From Acidobacteriota bacterium (GTDB lineage Bacteria; Acidobacteriota; Terriglobia; Terriglobales; Acidobacteriaceae), in the NCBI GenBank assembly GCA_013289765.1, contig JABCZI010000008.1:186001-250000 (forward strand): a stretch of DNA of 64,000 bases, written 5' to 3'. Numbering within the stretch: position 1 is the first letter of the stretch; every line of letters starts with the position of its first letter. Positions 1 to 8,301 of this stretch are shown here, piece by piece. Both the position numbers and the translations under genes were made by a program. The notes beneath the pieces were generated by a model. That model was not told the origin of the DNA, searched no databases, and saw nothing but the letters and a program-made list of their open reading frames with translations.

Positions 1-2
1 AA

Positions 3-674
3 GCTGGCGATGCGGCAAAGTCTGCCAAGACTGCTCACGATGAAGCCGATGCGGTTAAAGGCATTGCCAACGCTGCCAAGAAAGATGCCAAGGATGCACT
101 GGCAAAGGCGCAAGCTGCGCAACGTGAGCTAGCACACGCAGAATCCGATGCTGCTAAGGCACAAGCAATAGCCTCGAATGCGTTACGTAAATCTACGGAA
201 GCGGAATCCCGCACAGAGCGCGCAGAACACCAAGCCGATGAAGTGTCCAAAAAGGTTGAGACTGCGAAAAGCGATGTTGCTGTTTTGCAGTCTCTCATGT
301 CGGCACGACGCATAATCGACACCAAGCCATTTGAGCAATTAAAGCAACTCAAAGGGAAGTCGATCCTTACATACTCAACATATGATGACGAACCAAGAAC
401 GTTATGCGGAGCAATTAGTTCTGCCTTGCGATCAACCGCTCAAATGAATGCTATGGGTGGCTGCGGCGCAATGGAAATTGTTGGCCCAGGAATAATCGTT
501 ACGGGACCAGATTTATCAGAATCTAGGGTAGTCGCTAAGGCTTTGTCGGAAGCGATAGGTGTTAACGTTACACCGGTGCCGGATAGTCCAACGGGACCGA
601 ATCGGCAAACCGGAAATCCAAGCCTGCTAAAGGTAATCGTAGGACCAAAAGGTCTATTTTGGTTCGAAAAATAA
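3..674 (+). CDS. Partial coiled-coil protein, function unknown
   Basis: The reading frame is open to the window start, so the N-terminus is missing; an internal ATG at 243 is not the likely start. The first ~85 visible residues are Ala/Lys/Glu/Asp-rich heptad-like sequence typical of a long coiled coil. A compact C-terminal domain of ~110 residues follows, with Gly/Pro-rich strands (GPGIIVTGPDLSES) and the end motif GLFWFEK. I do not recognise the family. Membrane-anchored coiled-coil proteins of this shape are common in genomic islands. The segment is visibly more AT-rich than the neighbouring genes, which fits acquired DNA, and it lies inside the tRNA-fragment boundary at 887-931. Confidence 0.7.
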   Translation, partial: AGDAAKSAKTAHDEADAVKGIANAAKKDAKDALAKAQAAQRELAHAESDAAKAQAIASNALRKSTEAESRTERAEHQADEVSKKVETAKSDVAVLQSLMSARRIIDTKPFEQLKQLKGKSILTYSTYDDEPRTLCGAISSALRSTAQMNAMGGCGAMEIVGPGIIVTGPDLSESRVVAKALSEAIGVNVTPVPDSPTGPNRQTGNPSLLKVIVGPKGLFWFEK

Positions 675-886
675 GCAGCAAAGAGCATCACTAGCGTTGC
701 CTCTTGCTCCCAAACTCAACGGTGCTTCGCGCGCTGTGCCCAAATTTGTGCCTACCGGCAATCCCGAGCGCTTGCGATGAATTGCTATCGTTTCGACTGC
801 AACCCTTGACGACATAGCAACTTATAGCAATTCACTGTGCACACCTAGTAAATCCCATAAGTGCTGTGTTTTCAGTGCTTGCAGTC

Positions 887-931
887 CTTTTAAGGCATGG
901 GTCGCAGGTTCGAGTCCTGCCGCGCTCACCA
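887..931 (+). mobile_element. Displaced 3' half of tRNA-Lys(TTT), probable att site
   Basis: The sequence reads as a tRNA from the anticodon loop onward: loop CTTTTAA (887-893, anticodon TTT), 3' anticodon strand GGCAT, five-base variable loop, T arm GCAGG-TTCGAGT-CCTGC (904-920), acceptor strand CGCGCTC, discriminator A and encoded CCA (929-931). Upstream bases neither complete the anticodon stem (CAGTC instead of ATGCC) nor give the 5' acceptor GAGCGCG, so only the 3' half exists. That is what remains at the far side when an element integrates into a tRNA 3' end. I see no gene in the rest of the 675-1022 gap. Confidence 0.7.
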
Positions 932-1022
932 GAGTCTTCACCGATTCTCCCCTTTGCATTAGGCGCAAGTACCGTCGCGACCCGGTTGCAAAAAGATCCC
1001 TCCTACGTGCAAGCTGATAGCA

Positions 1023-1922
1023 ATGCCAGAGTTGCCCGATATCGCCGCCTACATCAGCGCGCTCGAACCCCGAATTATCGGTCAGCCGCTGGAGCAGATA
1101 CGGCTCGCCAGCCCCTTTCTGCTGCGAACCGCACAACCGCCGCTTGCAAGTGTAGAAGGCCGTACCGTCCGTGAACTCCGGAGGATTGGTAAGCGCATTG
1201 CTGTCGGATTTGAAAATGATCTCTGGCTGATGCTGCACTTAATGATTGCCGGCCGCCTGCACTGGCGCGCGCCACAGGCCAAGCTGGCCGGACGCCAGAA
1301 TCTGGCAGCCTTCGATTTTCCGCACGGTTCTCTGGTTCTCACCGAGGCCGGAGCCAAGCGTCGCGCGTCCTTGCACGTACTCGAGGGCGAGGAAAGTTTG
1401 CGCTCTTTCGACCCGGGAGGAATCGATATTTTCTTCAGCGATCTCGATTCCTTCCGTGCGAAACTGACTTCCGAAAATCACACGCTGAAGCGCGCCCTTA
1501 CCGACCCCCACTTCGTGAACGGAATCGGCAACGCTTATTCCGATGAGATCCTGCATGCGGCGCAACTCTCGCCAATCACTCTCACGCAGAAACTCACACC
1601 GCTCGAGTGGGAGAGATTATTCGCGGCAACCCGCCACACGATTGGCTTCTGGATAGAAAAATTGCGCGACGAGGCGAAGACAGCATTCCCCGAGAAGGTC
1701 ACCGCGTTTCGTAAAGGTATGGCAGTTCACGGTCGCTATGGCGAGCCGTGTCCAAGATGCGGCGACAAGATTCTGCGGATTCGTTACGCCGACAAAGAAA
1801 CGAACTACTGTGCGCGCTGCCAGACGGGTGGCAAAGTCCTTGCGGATCGAAGCCTATCCCGCCTCCTGGGACCTGACTGGCCGCGAACCATGGACGAGCT
1901 CGAAGCTCTCAAGCGCCGCTGA
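1023..1922 (+). CDS. mutM: Formamidopyrimidine-DNA glycosylase / endonuclease VIII family
   Basis: Base-excision repair glycosylase/AP lyase of 299 residues, about the usual family length. It begins MPELPDIAAY; Pro2 and Glu3 are the catalytic N-terminus exposed after Met removal. A helix-two-turn-helix signature is present (NGIGNAYSDEIL, ~residue 163). The C-terminus has a four-cysteine zinc finger (CPRCG near 240 and CARCQ near 259) that binds DNA. Asp6-Ile instead of Glu-Val and overall divergence make it uncertain whether the substrate preference is Fpg-like (8-oxoguanine) or Nei-like (oxidised pyrimidines). It is the first clearly chromosomal gene right of the tRNA fragment and converges on the MFS gene with a 22-base gap. 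Confidence 0.88.
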   Translation: MPELPDIAAYISALEPRIIGQPLEQIRLASPFLLRTAQPPLASVEGRTVRELRRIGKRIAVGFENDLWLMLHLMIAGRLHWRAPQAKLAGRQNLAAFDFPHGSLVLTEAGAKRRASLHVLEGEESLRSFDPGGIDIFFSDLDSFRAKLTSENHTLKRALTDPHFVNGIGNAYSDEILHAAQLSPITLTQKLTPLEWERLFAATRHTIGFWIEKLRDEAKTAFPEKVTAFRKGMAVHGRYGEPCPRCGDKILRIRYADKETNYCARCQTGGKVLADRSLSRLLGPDWPRTMDELEALKRR

Positions 1923-1944
1923 GTACCTACCGTGATCGCAACCT

Positions 1945-3414
1945 TTACTTCGTCGCGGGCACGCTCTTCCCAGCCTCATCCCAAATGCGCACGCCCTTTG
2001 TTTCGTGCAGCAGCAGGCTTCCCACAACAAACGTCATGCCGGCCACAGCCATCGGGTAGTAGAGGCCGGCATAAATATTGCCAGTAGCTGCCACCGACGA
2101 AAGTCCAATCAACGGCAGTAATCCGCCAAACACTCCGTTCCCTATGTGATAAGGCAGAGACAGCGATGTGTATCTTATCTTCGCGGGGAAGGCCTCAATT
2201 AAAAACGCGGCGATGGGACCGTACACTAAACACACATAGAGAACCTGAATGAAAACCAGCAGTACCAACATCGTCCGGTTCGGGTTAGGCGCTTCCTTGG
2301 CGGGCACGAGCGCTCCAGTAGCGTCCGTGGTCATCGCCGTCAGCCCGATCGCTCCGGTAACTTTGTTTCGTGTCGATTTTACCGTGACCACATTGTTTCC
2401 GGCGGCGCGCTCCATGGCTTTGTAGATCGGGATGTACGTGAGTACTCCGAGCAGGCATCCTGCCATCATTAACTTCTTCCGTCCGATGCGGTCGGAAAGC
2501 GCGCCCACGACAGTAAAGAAAGGCATCCCGATCAGCAAGGCAATCGCTACCACAATGTTAGCGGTTTTGACATTCACCTTCAGAATGGTCTGCATATAAA
2601 ACAAAGCGTAGAACTGCCCCGTGTACCAGACCACGCCCTGTCCCGCGGTGGCCCCGAAAAGTGAAATCAGGACGTTCTTCAGATTTGGCCACTTAGTAAA
2701 TGCATCTTTTAAAGGCTGCGCCGAGGTCATTCCGGTGGCCTTCAATTCGGCGAAAATGGGCGACTCCTTCATCTTTAAACGGATATAGAGTGAGATCAAT
2801 ACCAGGATGATGGAGATCAGAAACGGAATGCGCCAGCCGTAGGCTGCGAAGTCTTCCTTCGACATTGAGTTTTGCGTAACCAGAATCACCACCAGCGACA
2901 CGAACAGTCCGAGGGTCGCTGTGATTTGGATAAAGCTGGTGTAAAAGCCGCGCTGGTTGTCAGGCACATGTTCACCCACATAAACCGCAGCTCCGCCATA
3001 CTCGCCGCCGAGCGCCAATCCTTGCAAGACGCGGATTAATAGCAACACAATCGGCGCAAACCAACCTGCCGTTGCGTAAGACGGCAACAGGCCGATGACA
3101 AAGGTTGAAAATCCCATGATGGAGAGTGTGACCAGAAATGCATACTTGCGCCCGACCAAGTCTCCAATGCGTCCGAAAAACAGCGCGCCGAATGGCCTTA
3201 CCAAAAAACCCACAGCGAACGTGGCCAGGTAGGCAACGTAGGCGAAGGTGTCATTGCCCGGAGGATAAAACTTGGGCCCTAGAATGGCAGCCAGGCTGCC
3301 GAAGATGTAGAAGTCATACCACTCGATCATGGTGCCGACAGAGGACGCCATAATCACGCGCCAGATGCCGTATTCGACATTCCGCATCCCCGCACTCTGC
3401 GCAGCGTTCGCCAT
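1945..3414 (-). CDS. MFS transporter, metabolite:H+ symporter (MHS) family
   Basis: Twelve-helix inner-membrane symporter of 489 residues. The N-terminal helix motif GTMIEWYDFYIFG and the loop motif GRIGDLVGRKYAF are hallmarks of the MHS branch (ShiA, ProP, KgtP, citrate carriers); a second loop motif, GALSDRIGRKKLM, is in the second half. A periplasmic insert (~340-375) lies between helices of the C-terminal half. The start was set at the ATG at 3414 because GGAGG lies six bases upstream; the frame extends 27 codons further without a ribosome site. Substrate cannot be called; dicarboxylates, shikimate or osmolytes are usual in the family. Confidence 0.85.
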   Translation of the reverse strand: MANAAQSAGMRNVEYGIWRVIMASSVGTMIEWYDFYIFGSLAAILGPKFYPPGNDTFAYVAYLATFAVGFLVRPFGALFFGRIGDLVGRKYAFLVTLSIMGFSTFVIGLLPSYATAGWFAPIVLLLIRVLQGLALGGEYGGAAVYVGEHVPDNQRGFYTSFIQITATLGLFVSLVVILVTQNSMSKEDFAAYGWRIPFLISIILVLISLYIRLKMKESPIFAELKATGMTSAQPLKDAFTKWPNLKNVLISLFGATAGQGVVWYTGQFYALFYMQTILKVNVKTANIVVAIALLIGMPFFTVVGALSDRIGRKKLMMAGCLLGVLTYIPIYKAMERAAGNNVVTVKSTRNKVTGAIGLTAMTTDATGALVPAKEAPNPNRTMLVLLVFIQVLYVCLVYGPIAAFLIEAFPAKIRYTSLSLPYHIGNGVFGGLLPLIGLSSVAATGNIYAGLYYPMAVAGMTFVVGSLLLHETKGVRIWDEAGKSVPATK

Positions 3415-3614
3415 AGTTTCCTCCGTTACTGCGGGCATAAGTCCCCGCGTCTTGATACCACGCAAAGCGATCGCCCTTCGCTTTGTGGTGTGCATTGTAA
3501 CCTAGACTCGCGATTGCACAATCTTTTTCTGGCGGGACAATATGGCCGCGTGTAGGCAGGCATTCACGCTGGCTTACACTGTCAGGACGCTGGGATTCGA
3601 GGCGATAAGCGCGG

Positions 3615-3646
3615 GTAGATCTTCAGGTCAGTAGATCTTCAGGTCA
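3615..3646. repeat. 16-bp tandem duplication
   Basis: GTAGATCTTCAGGTCA occurs twice in perfect tandem in the intergenic region between the MFS gene and the solute-binding gene. It belongs to a set of 14-16 bp tandem duplications seen across the window. Confidence 0.9.
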
Positions 3647-3709
3647 GAAGAGGGCAGGGAAGTGGATCGAATCGAAGATTGTTCTCTCGATGCGAATACT
3701 TCTCAAAGT

Positions 3710-4654
3710 TTACGCCCGGGCGCTGAAAGGACGCTTGGCAGCGTCGCCCTTCACGACTCGTGCCGCTAGGTCATCAATCGAGGGCATGGATTCCGGAATA
3801 ATCAGTTTTTTCTCCAGCGGTTGCACTCCCGAGCGAATCGCTTCCGTCAGCATTTCCAGCGCTAAATCCGTGTTGGGACGGATATAGATTGTTGCGGCCA
3901 GAAGACCGCTGCGCAGCCACGATTGTCCGGTTTTCGGCAAGCCATCGCAGCCGGTGAACGGTATCTTCATCCACCGCTCGCGTTCGCTTTCCGGAATTTC
4001 CGCGAATGCCTTTCTAGCGCCCATTGCCATGCTGTCATCCTGCGCCCCCACTAAATCGATGATCGTTTCCTGAGATGTGCGAAGGCGCATCCACGAACTC
4101 ATGGCGCGATGCGCGCCCTCTTCGGTCCAATTCGCGCGCAAGGTCTTCACTTGAATGTTGCCGGGTTTGGCCAGGTTCATTCCCGCAGAGCGTTGTTGCG
4201 CCGCCGAGCTATTCGCGGGACCTTCTATGTACATTACCGATCCACCACTCGGCAGTAAGGCCGCAAACTGTTTTCCCTGAATCTTGCCGACTTCTTCATG
4301 GTCAGAGCTGATAGAAAAGACCGGAACCTGTGTCGACTGTCGGAGCTGCCGCAAATAATCCGCCTCATGGTTTAAGACGACCCATCCAATATCCGCCGCT
4401 ACGGCGGCACGGGCCACCTGCGGAAAGCCAGTTCCACCGGCCGGTTCGAATATGATGGCGTCCGGACGCGAAGCGGCAGAGCCCTGGATGAAGTGCAGTA
4501 ACTGCTGGCTTTGCGTCACCGCGTCGTTGTTGGCGTGGACGATTTGAACATCCACTCCCAAGCGCCCCGCAGCCTTTTCAGCCGCTCCCGCCTGCTCCCG
4601 CTGATAATCGTTGTCGTTGTTCGTTAGCGAGACTAGAAAGCTGAGTTTTTTCAT
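3710..4654 (-). CDS. Substrate-binding protein, periplasmic-binding type 1 fold
   Basis: A 314-residue protein with the two-lobed sugar-binding fold (Peripla_BP_4-like). It shows the opening strand KKLSFLVSLTNNDNDYQ, a central PDAIIFEPAG segment, an IEGPANSSAAQQRSAGM segment, and DLVGAQDDSMAMGARKA followed by PFTGCDG, all in family order. No signal peptide or lipobox is visible, and no ABC permease or ATPase is adjacent, so a cytoplasmic sensor or an orphan receptor is possible. The start is placed at the ATG of MKKLSF with a GGTGAAGG-like site; an in-frame ATG nine codons upstream (4681) is an alternative. It is separated from aroF by ~100 bases. Confidence 0.75.
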   Translation of the reverse strand: MKKLSFLVSLTNNDNDYQREQAGAAEKAAGRLGVDVQIVHANNDAVTQSQQLLHFIQGSAASRPDAIIFEPAGGTGFPQVARAAVAADIGWVVLNHEADYLRQLRQSTQVPVFSISSDHEEVGKIQGKQFAALLPSGGSVMYIEGPANSSAAQQRSAGMNLAKPGNIQVKTLRANWTEEGAHRAMSSWMRLRTSQETIIDLVGAQDDSMAMGARKAFAEIPESERERWMKIPFTGCDGLPKTGQSWLRSGLLAATIYIRPNTDLALEMLTEAIRSGVQPLEKKLIIPESMPSIDDLAARVVKGDAAKRPFSARA

Positions 4655-4756
4655 TCCTTCACCCAGCTGATCATATGTCAACGCGCGAATTAGTAATGAT
4701 AACTAGAGTAACCGTCGCGATAAACAATTTGATCCAGAGGTCGTACCAGCATTCCC

Positions 4757-5797
4757 TCAAACCTTAGCCAAATTCGTTTCCTGCTGCACGGACACCGCCG
4801 CCTTGCGCAGCGGTTCGGCGATTGCCTTCATTACCTTTTCGAACCCGGCGAAATCGAGCGATTGAGCGCCGTCGGAAAGCGCCCGCTCCGGGCACGGATG
4901 CACTTCAATAATCAGCCCATCCGCACCAACGGCTACCGCCGCGCGTGAGACTGCCGCAATCAAACTTTGTTTGCCGGTTCCGTGCGATGGATCCGCCATT
5001 ACCGGCAAATGGGAAAGATCGCGCGCCAGTGCTACGGCCGCCAAGTCGAACGTATTGCGCATCTCCGTTTCGAAGGTCTTGATCCCGCGTTCGCAGAGCA
5101 CAACCTGGCTGTTTCCTCCGGAAAGCAAATACTCCGCCGCTAACAGCCACTCCTTAACCGTCGCTGACGGACCTCGTTTCAGCAGTACCGGCTTATTCAC
5201 CGTTGCCAACCGCCGCAGCAGCGCGAAGTTCTGCATGTTGCGCGCTCCCACCTGCAGCATGTCCACATGCTCACAAATAATGTCCACATCCTCCGTGCTC
5301 ATCACTTCGGTCACCACCGGCAGTCCCGTTTGCTCCCGTGCCTCGCGCAAAATCTTCAACGCTTCCAGACCAAGCCCCTGAAAGTCGTACGGCGAAGTCC
5401 GCGGCTTATAAGCTCCGCCTCGAAGCATCGTCGCTCCAGCTTTTTTTACCGCGTGCGCTGTGCTTAGCAACTGCTCGCGGGATTCCACCGAACAGGGTCC
5501 GGCAATCACTACAACTCCCGCCCCCCCGATGGCGACGCCGCCGACATTCACCACTGTTCGCTCCGGCTTGACCTGCCGGCTGACCAGCTTAAAAGGCTGA
5601 GCAATGGCAACCACGTTCTCGACTCCAGGCGCCACCAGCAATGCTTCGATCTCGTGCCGCCGCCCATTTCCCACCGCTGCGACAATTGTGCGCGACACTC
5701 CCCGCGTAACATGCGGTTGATAGCCGGCCTCGCGAATGCGTTCGATTACATGCGCAATCTCCGGCTCGGTTGCCTTCTCGGACATGTTGACGATCAT
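4757..5797 (-). CDS. aroF: 3-deoxy-7-phosphoheptulonate synthase (DAHP synthase, type I beta)
   Basis: First enzyme of the shikimate pathway: condenses phosphoenolpyruvate with erythrose 4-phosphate. It has 346 residues: an N-terminal ferredoxin-like/ACT-like regulatory domain (~1-70) and a TIM barrel beginning near residue 90 with [11 protein letters not shown]. Active-site segments [36 protein letters not shown] and DPSHGTGK are all present. The regulatory domain and length match the Thermotoga/Bacillus class. AGGAG lies seven bases before the ATG at 5797. The ~250 bases upstream encode an aromatic leader peptide (5948-6046) and a terminator (5894-5917), so expression is probably attenuated by charged Phe/Tyr/Trp tRNA. 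Confidence 0.95.
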   Translation of the reverse strand: MIVNMSEKATEPEIAHVIERIREAGYQPHVTRGVSRTIVAAVGNGRRHEIEALLVAPGVENVVAIAQPFKLVSRQVKPERTVVNVGGVAIGGAGVVVIAGPCSVESREQLLSTAHAVKKAGATMLRGGAYKPRTSPYDFQGLGLEALKILREAREQTGLPVVTEVMSTEDVDIICEHVDMLQVGARNMQNFALLRRLATVNKPVLLKRGPSATVKEWLLAAEYLLSGGNSQVVLCERGIKTFETEMRNTFDLAAVALARDLSHLPVMADPSHGTGKQSLIAAVSRAAVAVGADGLIIEVHPCPERALSDGAQSLDFAGFEKVMKAIAEPLRKAAVSVQQETNLAKV

Positions 5798-5809
5798 CGA
5801 TTTGCTCCT

Positions 5810-5873
5810 GAACTGCGGAATCTCTGAACTGCGGAATCCCCGAACTGCGGAATCCCCGAACTGCGTAATGCTG
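5810..5873. repeat. Four tandem copies of a 16-bp unit in the aroF 5' UTR
   Basis: GAACTGCGGAATCYCY is repeated at 5810-5825, 5826-5841, 5842-5857 and, degenerate, 5858-5873. The array lies between the attenuator terminator and the aroF ribosome site, so it is transcribed only when terminator read-through occurs. No coding role is seen. Confidence 0.9.
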
Positions 5874-5875
5874 CT

Positions 5876-5896
5876 GCCTTTGCCAAAAGCAAAGGC
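5876..5896 (-). promoter_or_regulatory. Second hairpin overlapping the attenuator terminator arm
   Basis: GCCTTTGC (5876-5883) and GCAAAGGC (5889-5896) form a perfect 8-bp stem with a five-base loop. Its last three bases (5894-5896) are shared with the 3' arm of the terminator stem, so the two structures compete. It may assist read-through or shield the mRNA 5' region. Confidence 0.5.
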
Positions 5897-5917
5897 CGCG
5901 ATTATTGCATCGCGGCC
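5894..5917 (-). terminator. Attenuator terminator upstream of aroF
   Basis: On the minus strand, GGCCGCGAT (5917-5909), a six-base loop and ATCGCGGCC (5902-5894) form a perfect 9-bp GC-rich stem, followed directly by TTTGCTTTT. It lies between the leader peptide stop (5948) and aroF (5797). A leader segment with GCGGC repeats (~5975-5990) can pair with the GCCGC of the first arm and would then act as an antiterminator. Confidence 0.75.
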
Positions 5918-5947
5918 TCTAGTTGAACTTTGCGTGAATTCAGGTGA

Positions 5948-6046
5948 TCAGGTTTGGTTCGATCTCCTCGCAAGTTCAGCCGCAGCCGCTACCCTGGTAA
6001 ACCAGCGGTAGCGAAACGGCTCACTAAACGAGACAAACCTCACCAT
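5948..6046 (-). CDS. Aromatic-amino-acid leader peptide of aroF
   Basis: A 32-residue reading frame, too short for ordinary gene finding, starts with MVRFVSFSEPFRYRWFTRV and ends at TGA (5948-5950). Six of the first sixteen residues are aromatic: Phe at 4, 7, 11 and 16, Tyr13 and Trp15. AGGAG lies seven bases before the ATG. The Tyr-Arg-Trp-Phe codons sit inside a strong hairpin (CGCTACC pairing with GGTAGCG, inner CTGG with CCAG), and a terminator follows at 5917-5894. This is the layout of amino-acid leader attenuators such as those of pheA and trp: stalling at uncharged Phe/Tyr/Trp codons would free the distal arm for antitermination. The role is inferred; the reading frame, ribosome site and hairpins are visible. 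Confidence 0.75.
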   Translation of the reverse strand: MVRFVSFSEPFRYRWFTRVAAAAELARRSNQT

Positions 6047-6100
6047 AAAGACACTCCTGCCTGTCATTTCGAAACTCGGCGGCATTCCAGCCCGCAACAG

Positions 6101-6265
6101 CTATTGTATCGAACTGGCGGTGTTTGAGAACACATTATTGGCGTTCGATCCGATCAGGCGAATCGTTCCTACCACCAGAACCAGAATCACAGCCAACATT
6201 ACCGCATACTCCGCAATATCCTGTCCATCATCTTCCGACCAGAGTTTGCGAATGATTTTCGACAT
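6101..6265 (-). CDS. Flp/Fap-type pilin
   Basis: A 54-residue prepilin of the tight-adherence (Tad) type IVb pilus. After a short charged leader (MSKIIRKLWSEDDGQ) comes the Flp hydrophobic segment with the conserved Glu-Tyr pair (DIAEYAVMLAVILVLVVG), then a short polar tail. Family length is 50-70 residues. The start at 6265 has GGAGGG five bases upstream; the frame extends 20 codons further without such support. No prepilin peptidase or Tad assembly genes are in the window, so it is an orphan pilin here. The 6266-6386 gap holds no other gene. Confidence 0.85.
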   Translation of the reverse strand: MSKIIRKLWSEDDGQDIAEYAVMLAVILVLVVGTIRLIGSNANNVFSNTASSIQ

Positions 6266-6386
6266 CTGTTCCCTCCGATATCCCTGCATAGGTTCCCTGA
6301 AGAGGGAAGACTGCAATAGAAGCAACCATCATGCCGCAGCCCGTAAGGGCTTGTCAATTGTGGAAATCGCCGAAAACACGAAAAGC

Positions 6387-7082
6387 TCAACGCGATGGCC
6401 TGCGGCACAGGACGTGATACTGGGCACCGAGAGGGACGTGCGACAACCCCCCTTCCAGAAATCGCAGCGCCTTAAGAAAGCGTGGAAAAAAGAAGCAATA
6501 GTCTGTTCGCAGAATCTCGAACCCTTCATTCCTCAACAAAGCTTTCGCGTGCGGTGGAGCAAGCGTCACCGCGTCGTGATCAAAAACACATTGCGACATC
6601 ACGTATCGTGTCCCAGGATTCCAAGGATTGTTCTCCCAGAACGAAAACAGGCCCCCGGGACGCACCCGCCTGAAGATGTACTCGACCGCGGAACTTCTCG
6701 CGTCCACTGGTATGTGATGGAAAACTCCGTTGCAATAGGCTAAATCAATGGACTCCGGATCGGAATAGTCGGGAATACTCTTGAACTGGCAATCCGCTGT
6801 TCCATTTCGTTCGCTGGCCAGTTCGAGCGAGCGCGGCGAGATGTCAACTCCCACAACCACTGATGCTGCAAAAGCCGCGTGCAACAATTTGGAGGTGTCT
6901 CCGATTCCACATCCATAATCCAGGATATGGGACGGCTTCTCTCGCAACTTAGCAAGGCATTGCGCAACCCACAAAACCCGGCGATTCGCGAAGAAGTCCT
7001 TGTCCTCGCCGCTCACCGCGAGTGCTTGATTCAAGTCTGCGTCGTAACTGTCGGCGTGAACATCGAACCCCGGACTGCTCAT
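6387..7082 (-). CDS. Class I SAM-dependent methyltransferase
   Basis: A 231-residue Rossmann-fold methyltransferase. SAM-binding motif I is ILDYGCGIGDTSK (~residue 53), the acidic end of strand beta2 is VVGVDIS, and the post-motif segment LAYCNGVFHHIP resembles the Methyltransf_11/25 families. The true start is the ATG at 7082, which overlaps the stop of the upstream glycosyltransferase as ATGA; a longer frame exists but would run into that gene. Translational coupling to the GT2 gene suggests it modifies a glycan or lipid-linked product of the same operon. Substrate unknown. Confidence 0.85.
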   Translation of the reverse strand: MSSPGFDVHADSYDADLNQALAVSGEDKDFFANRRVLWVAQCLAKLREKPSHILDYGCGIGDTSKLLHAAFAASVVVGVDISPRSLELASERNGTADCQFKSIPDYSDPESIDLAYCNGVFHHIPVDARSSAVEYIFRRVRPGGLFSFWENNPWNPGTRYVMSQCVFDHDAVTLAPPHAKALLRNEGFEILRTDYCFFFPRFLKALRFLEGGLSHVPLGAQYHVLCRRPSR

Positions 7083-8290
7083 CGCCGCCGCAGCCCCAAC
7101 ACGCTCATGAAGAAGCTCGCGAAAATTGTCTGTGCTCCCAACGTGAGCAACAGCGCGGCCGGAATCACCAGCCGCATCGTGTGCGAGTAATCGAGCGCGC
7201 CAAAATGTTTGCTCCCCCACGCGCCCACCGCGTACGCAGAGGCCAGCAGTCCGGCAATCATCAACCCGGCGCCCACCACCAGGCCGACTTCCAGAGTGAT
7301 ATAGCGGAACAGCCGGTCCAGCGCCGGATCCGGCGGCAGCAATCCTTCCGTGATGGCAAACATCTTGGTGAACACCGCGAATGCCATGGCATGAAATCCC
7401 AGCATCACGAAGGCAGCCGCATACACCAGCGTGTGAACGTCAAACGTAATGCTCCCTACCGGCCTCGGTCCTGGCAGCAACCACAAGCCCAATAAGAATC
7501 CCGCCACCATCAAAGCCATTCCCGGATACAGAAATAACCACCGCGGGCTATACAGCAGAAAGAAGCGCAACGTTCGCCACCCGTCGCGCCACGTCCGCAG
7601 ATGCGGAGGCCGGTTGCGCCCGTCCGGCGAAAGCGTCGTCGGAACCTCCGCGATTCGCAGCCGCAGCAGCGTAGCCTTCACCACCATCTCGGTCGCAAAC
7701 TCCATCCCAGTCGTCCGCAGCCCCATGCGCTCGTACGCATCTTTACGGAATCCCCTCAGCCCGCAGTAAAAATCTCCCACCGGACTGTGGAAGAACAACC
7801 TTCCAATCCTTGTCAGCACAGGATTTCCGAAATAGCGATGCAGCGCAGGCATGGCATGTTTCTGAATCCCCCCGCGAAAACGATTGCCCATCACCACATC
7901 AGCCCCCGCCCGCAACTGCTCCACAAATCGCGGAATGTGCCCAAAATCGTAGCTGTCGTCCGCGTCTCCCATCACAATGTATTTTCCCCGTGCCCCCGCG
8001 ATTCCTCCCATCAAAGCGTTGCCGTATCCCTTGGCTCGCACATTTACCACGCGCGCTCCCATTCGCTCCGCAATCTCTACCGACCCGTCGCTGCTCCCGT
8101 TATCGGCCACAATCACTTCTCCAGCCATGTTGGCCTCGCGCATCGCCCGCGCAGCCTTGCCTATGCAGGTCTCAAGCGTTTCCGCCTCGTTCAGGCAGGG
8201 CATCACCACCGACACTTCGATGGCTTCGGACTCTTTCACCGGCATCGCCACCGGCTGATAATTTTGTTCCGCTCTGAGCACTGCCCCCAC
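7079..8290 (-). CDS. Glycosyltransferase family 2 with C-terminal membrane domain
   Basis: A 403-residue enzyme resembling dolichyl/polyprenyl-phosphate sugar synthases. The N-terminal GT-A domain shows VSVVMPCLNEAETL, VIVADNGSSDGS and a DxD-like metal motif, VMGDADDSYDF. After residue ~230 there are about four hydrophobic segments, so the enzyme is anchored at the inner membrane facing the cytoplasm. It probably transfers a sugar to a polyprenyl phosphate or glycolipid. It lies 11 bases after the membrane-protein gene and overlaps the methyltransferase by 4 bases, making a three-gene minus-strand operon from 9525 to 6387. Confidence 0.88.
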   Translation of the reverse strand: MGAVLRAEQNYQPVAMPVKESEAIEVSVVMPCLNEAETLETCIGKAARAMREANMAGEVIVADNGSSDGSVEIAERMGARVVNVRAKGYGNALMGGIAGARGKYIVMGDADDSYDFGHIPRFVEQLRAGADVVMGNRFRGGIQKHAMPALHRYFGNPVLTRIGRLFFHSPVGDFYCGLRGFRKDAYERMGLRTTGMEFATEMVVKATLLRLRIAEVPTTLSPDGRNRPPHLRTWRDGWRTLRFFLLYSPRWLFLYPGMALMVAGFLLGLWLLPGPRPVGSITFDVHTLVYAAAFVMLGFHAMAFAVFTKMFAITEGLLPPDPALDRLFRYITLEVGLVVGAGLMIAGLLASAYAVGAWGSKHFGALDYSHTMRLVIPAALLLTLGAQTIFASFFMSVLGLRRR

Positions 8291-8301
8291 GATTGACCTC
8301 C

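Noticed and set aside
822-1238. Minus-strand frame of 138 codons containing AAGLEPATHALKG
   Set aside because: It is the reverse complement of the tRNA fragment plus antisense of the glycosylase; a well-known kind of false gene next to tRNA 3' ends.
5810-5873. Possible CRISPR-like array
   Set aside because: Units are 16 bp in direct tandem without spacers; it is a simple tandem repeat.
6120-6743. Plus-strand frame of 207 codons
   Set aside because: Antisense to the Flp pilin and methyltransferase; no domain, and composition is that of a reverse frame.
7022-8296. Several plus-strand frames of 93-231 codons
   Set aside because: Antisense shadows of the GT2 gene; His/Arg/Pro-rich with no domain.
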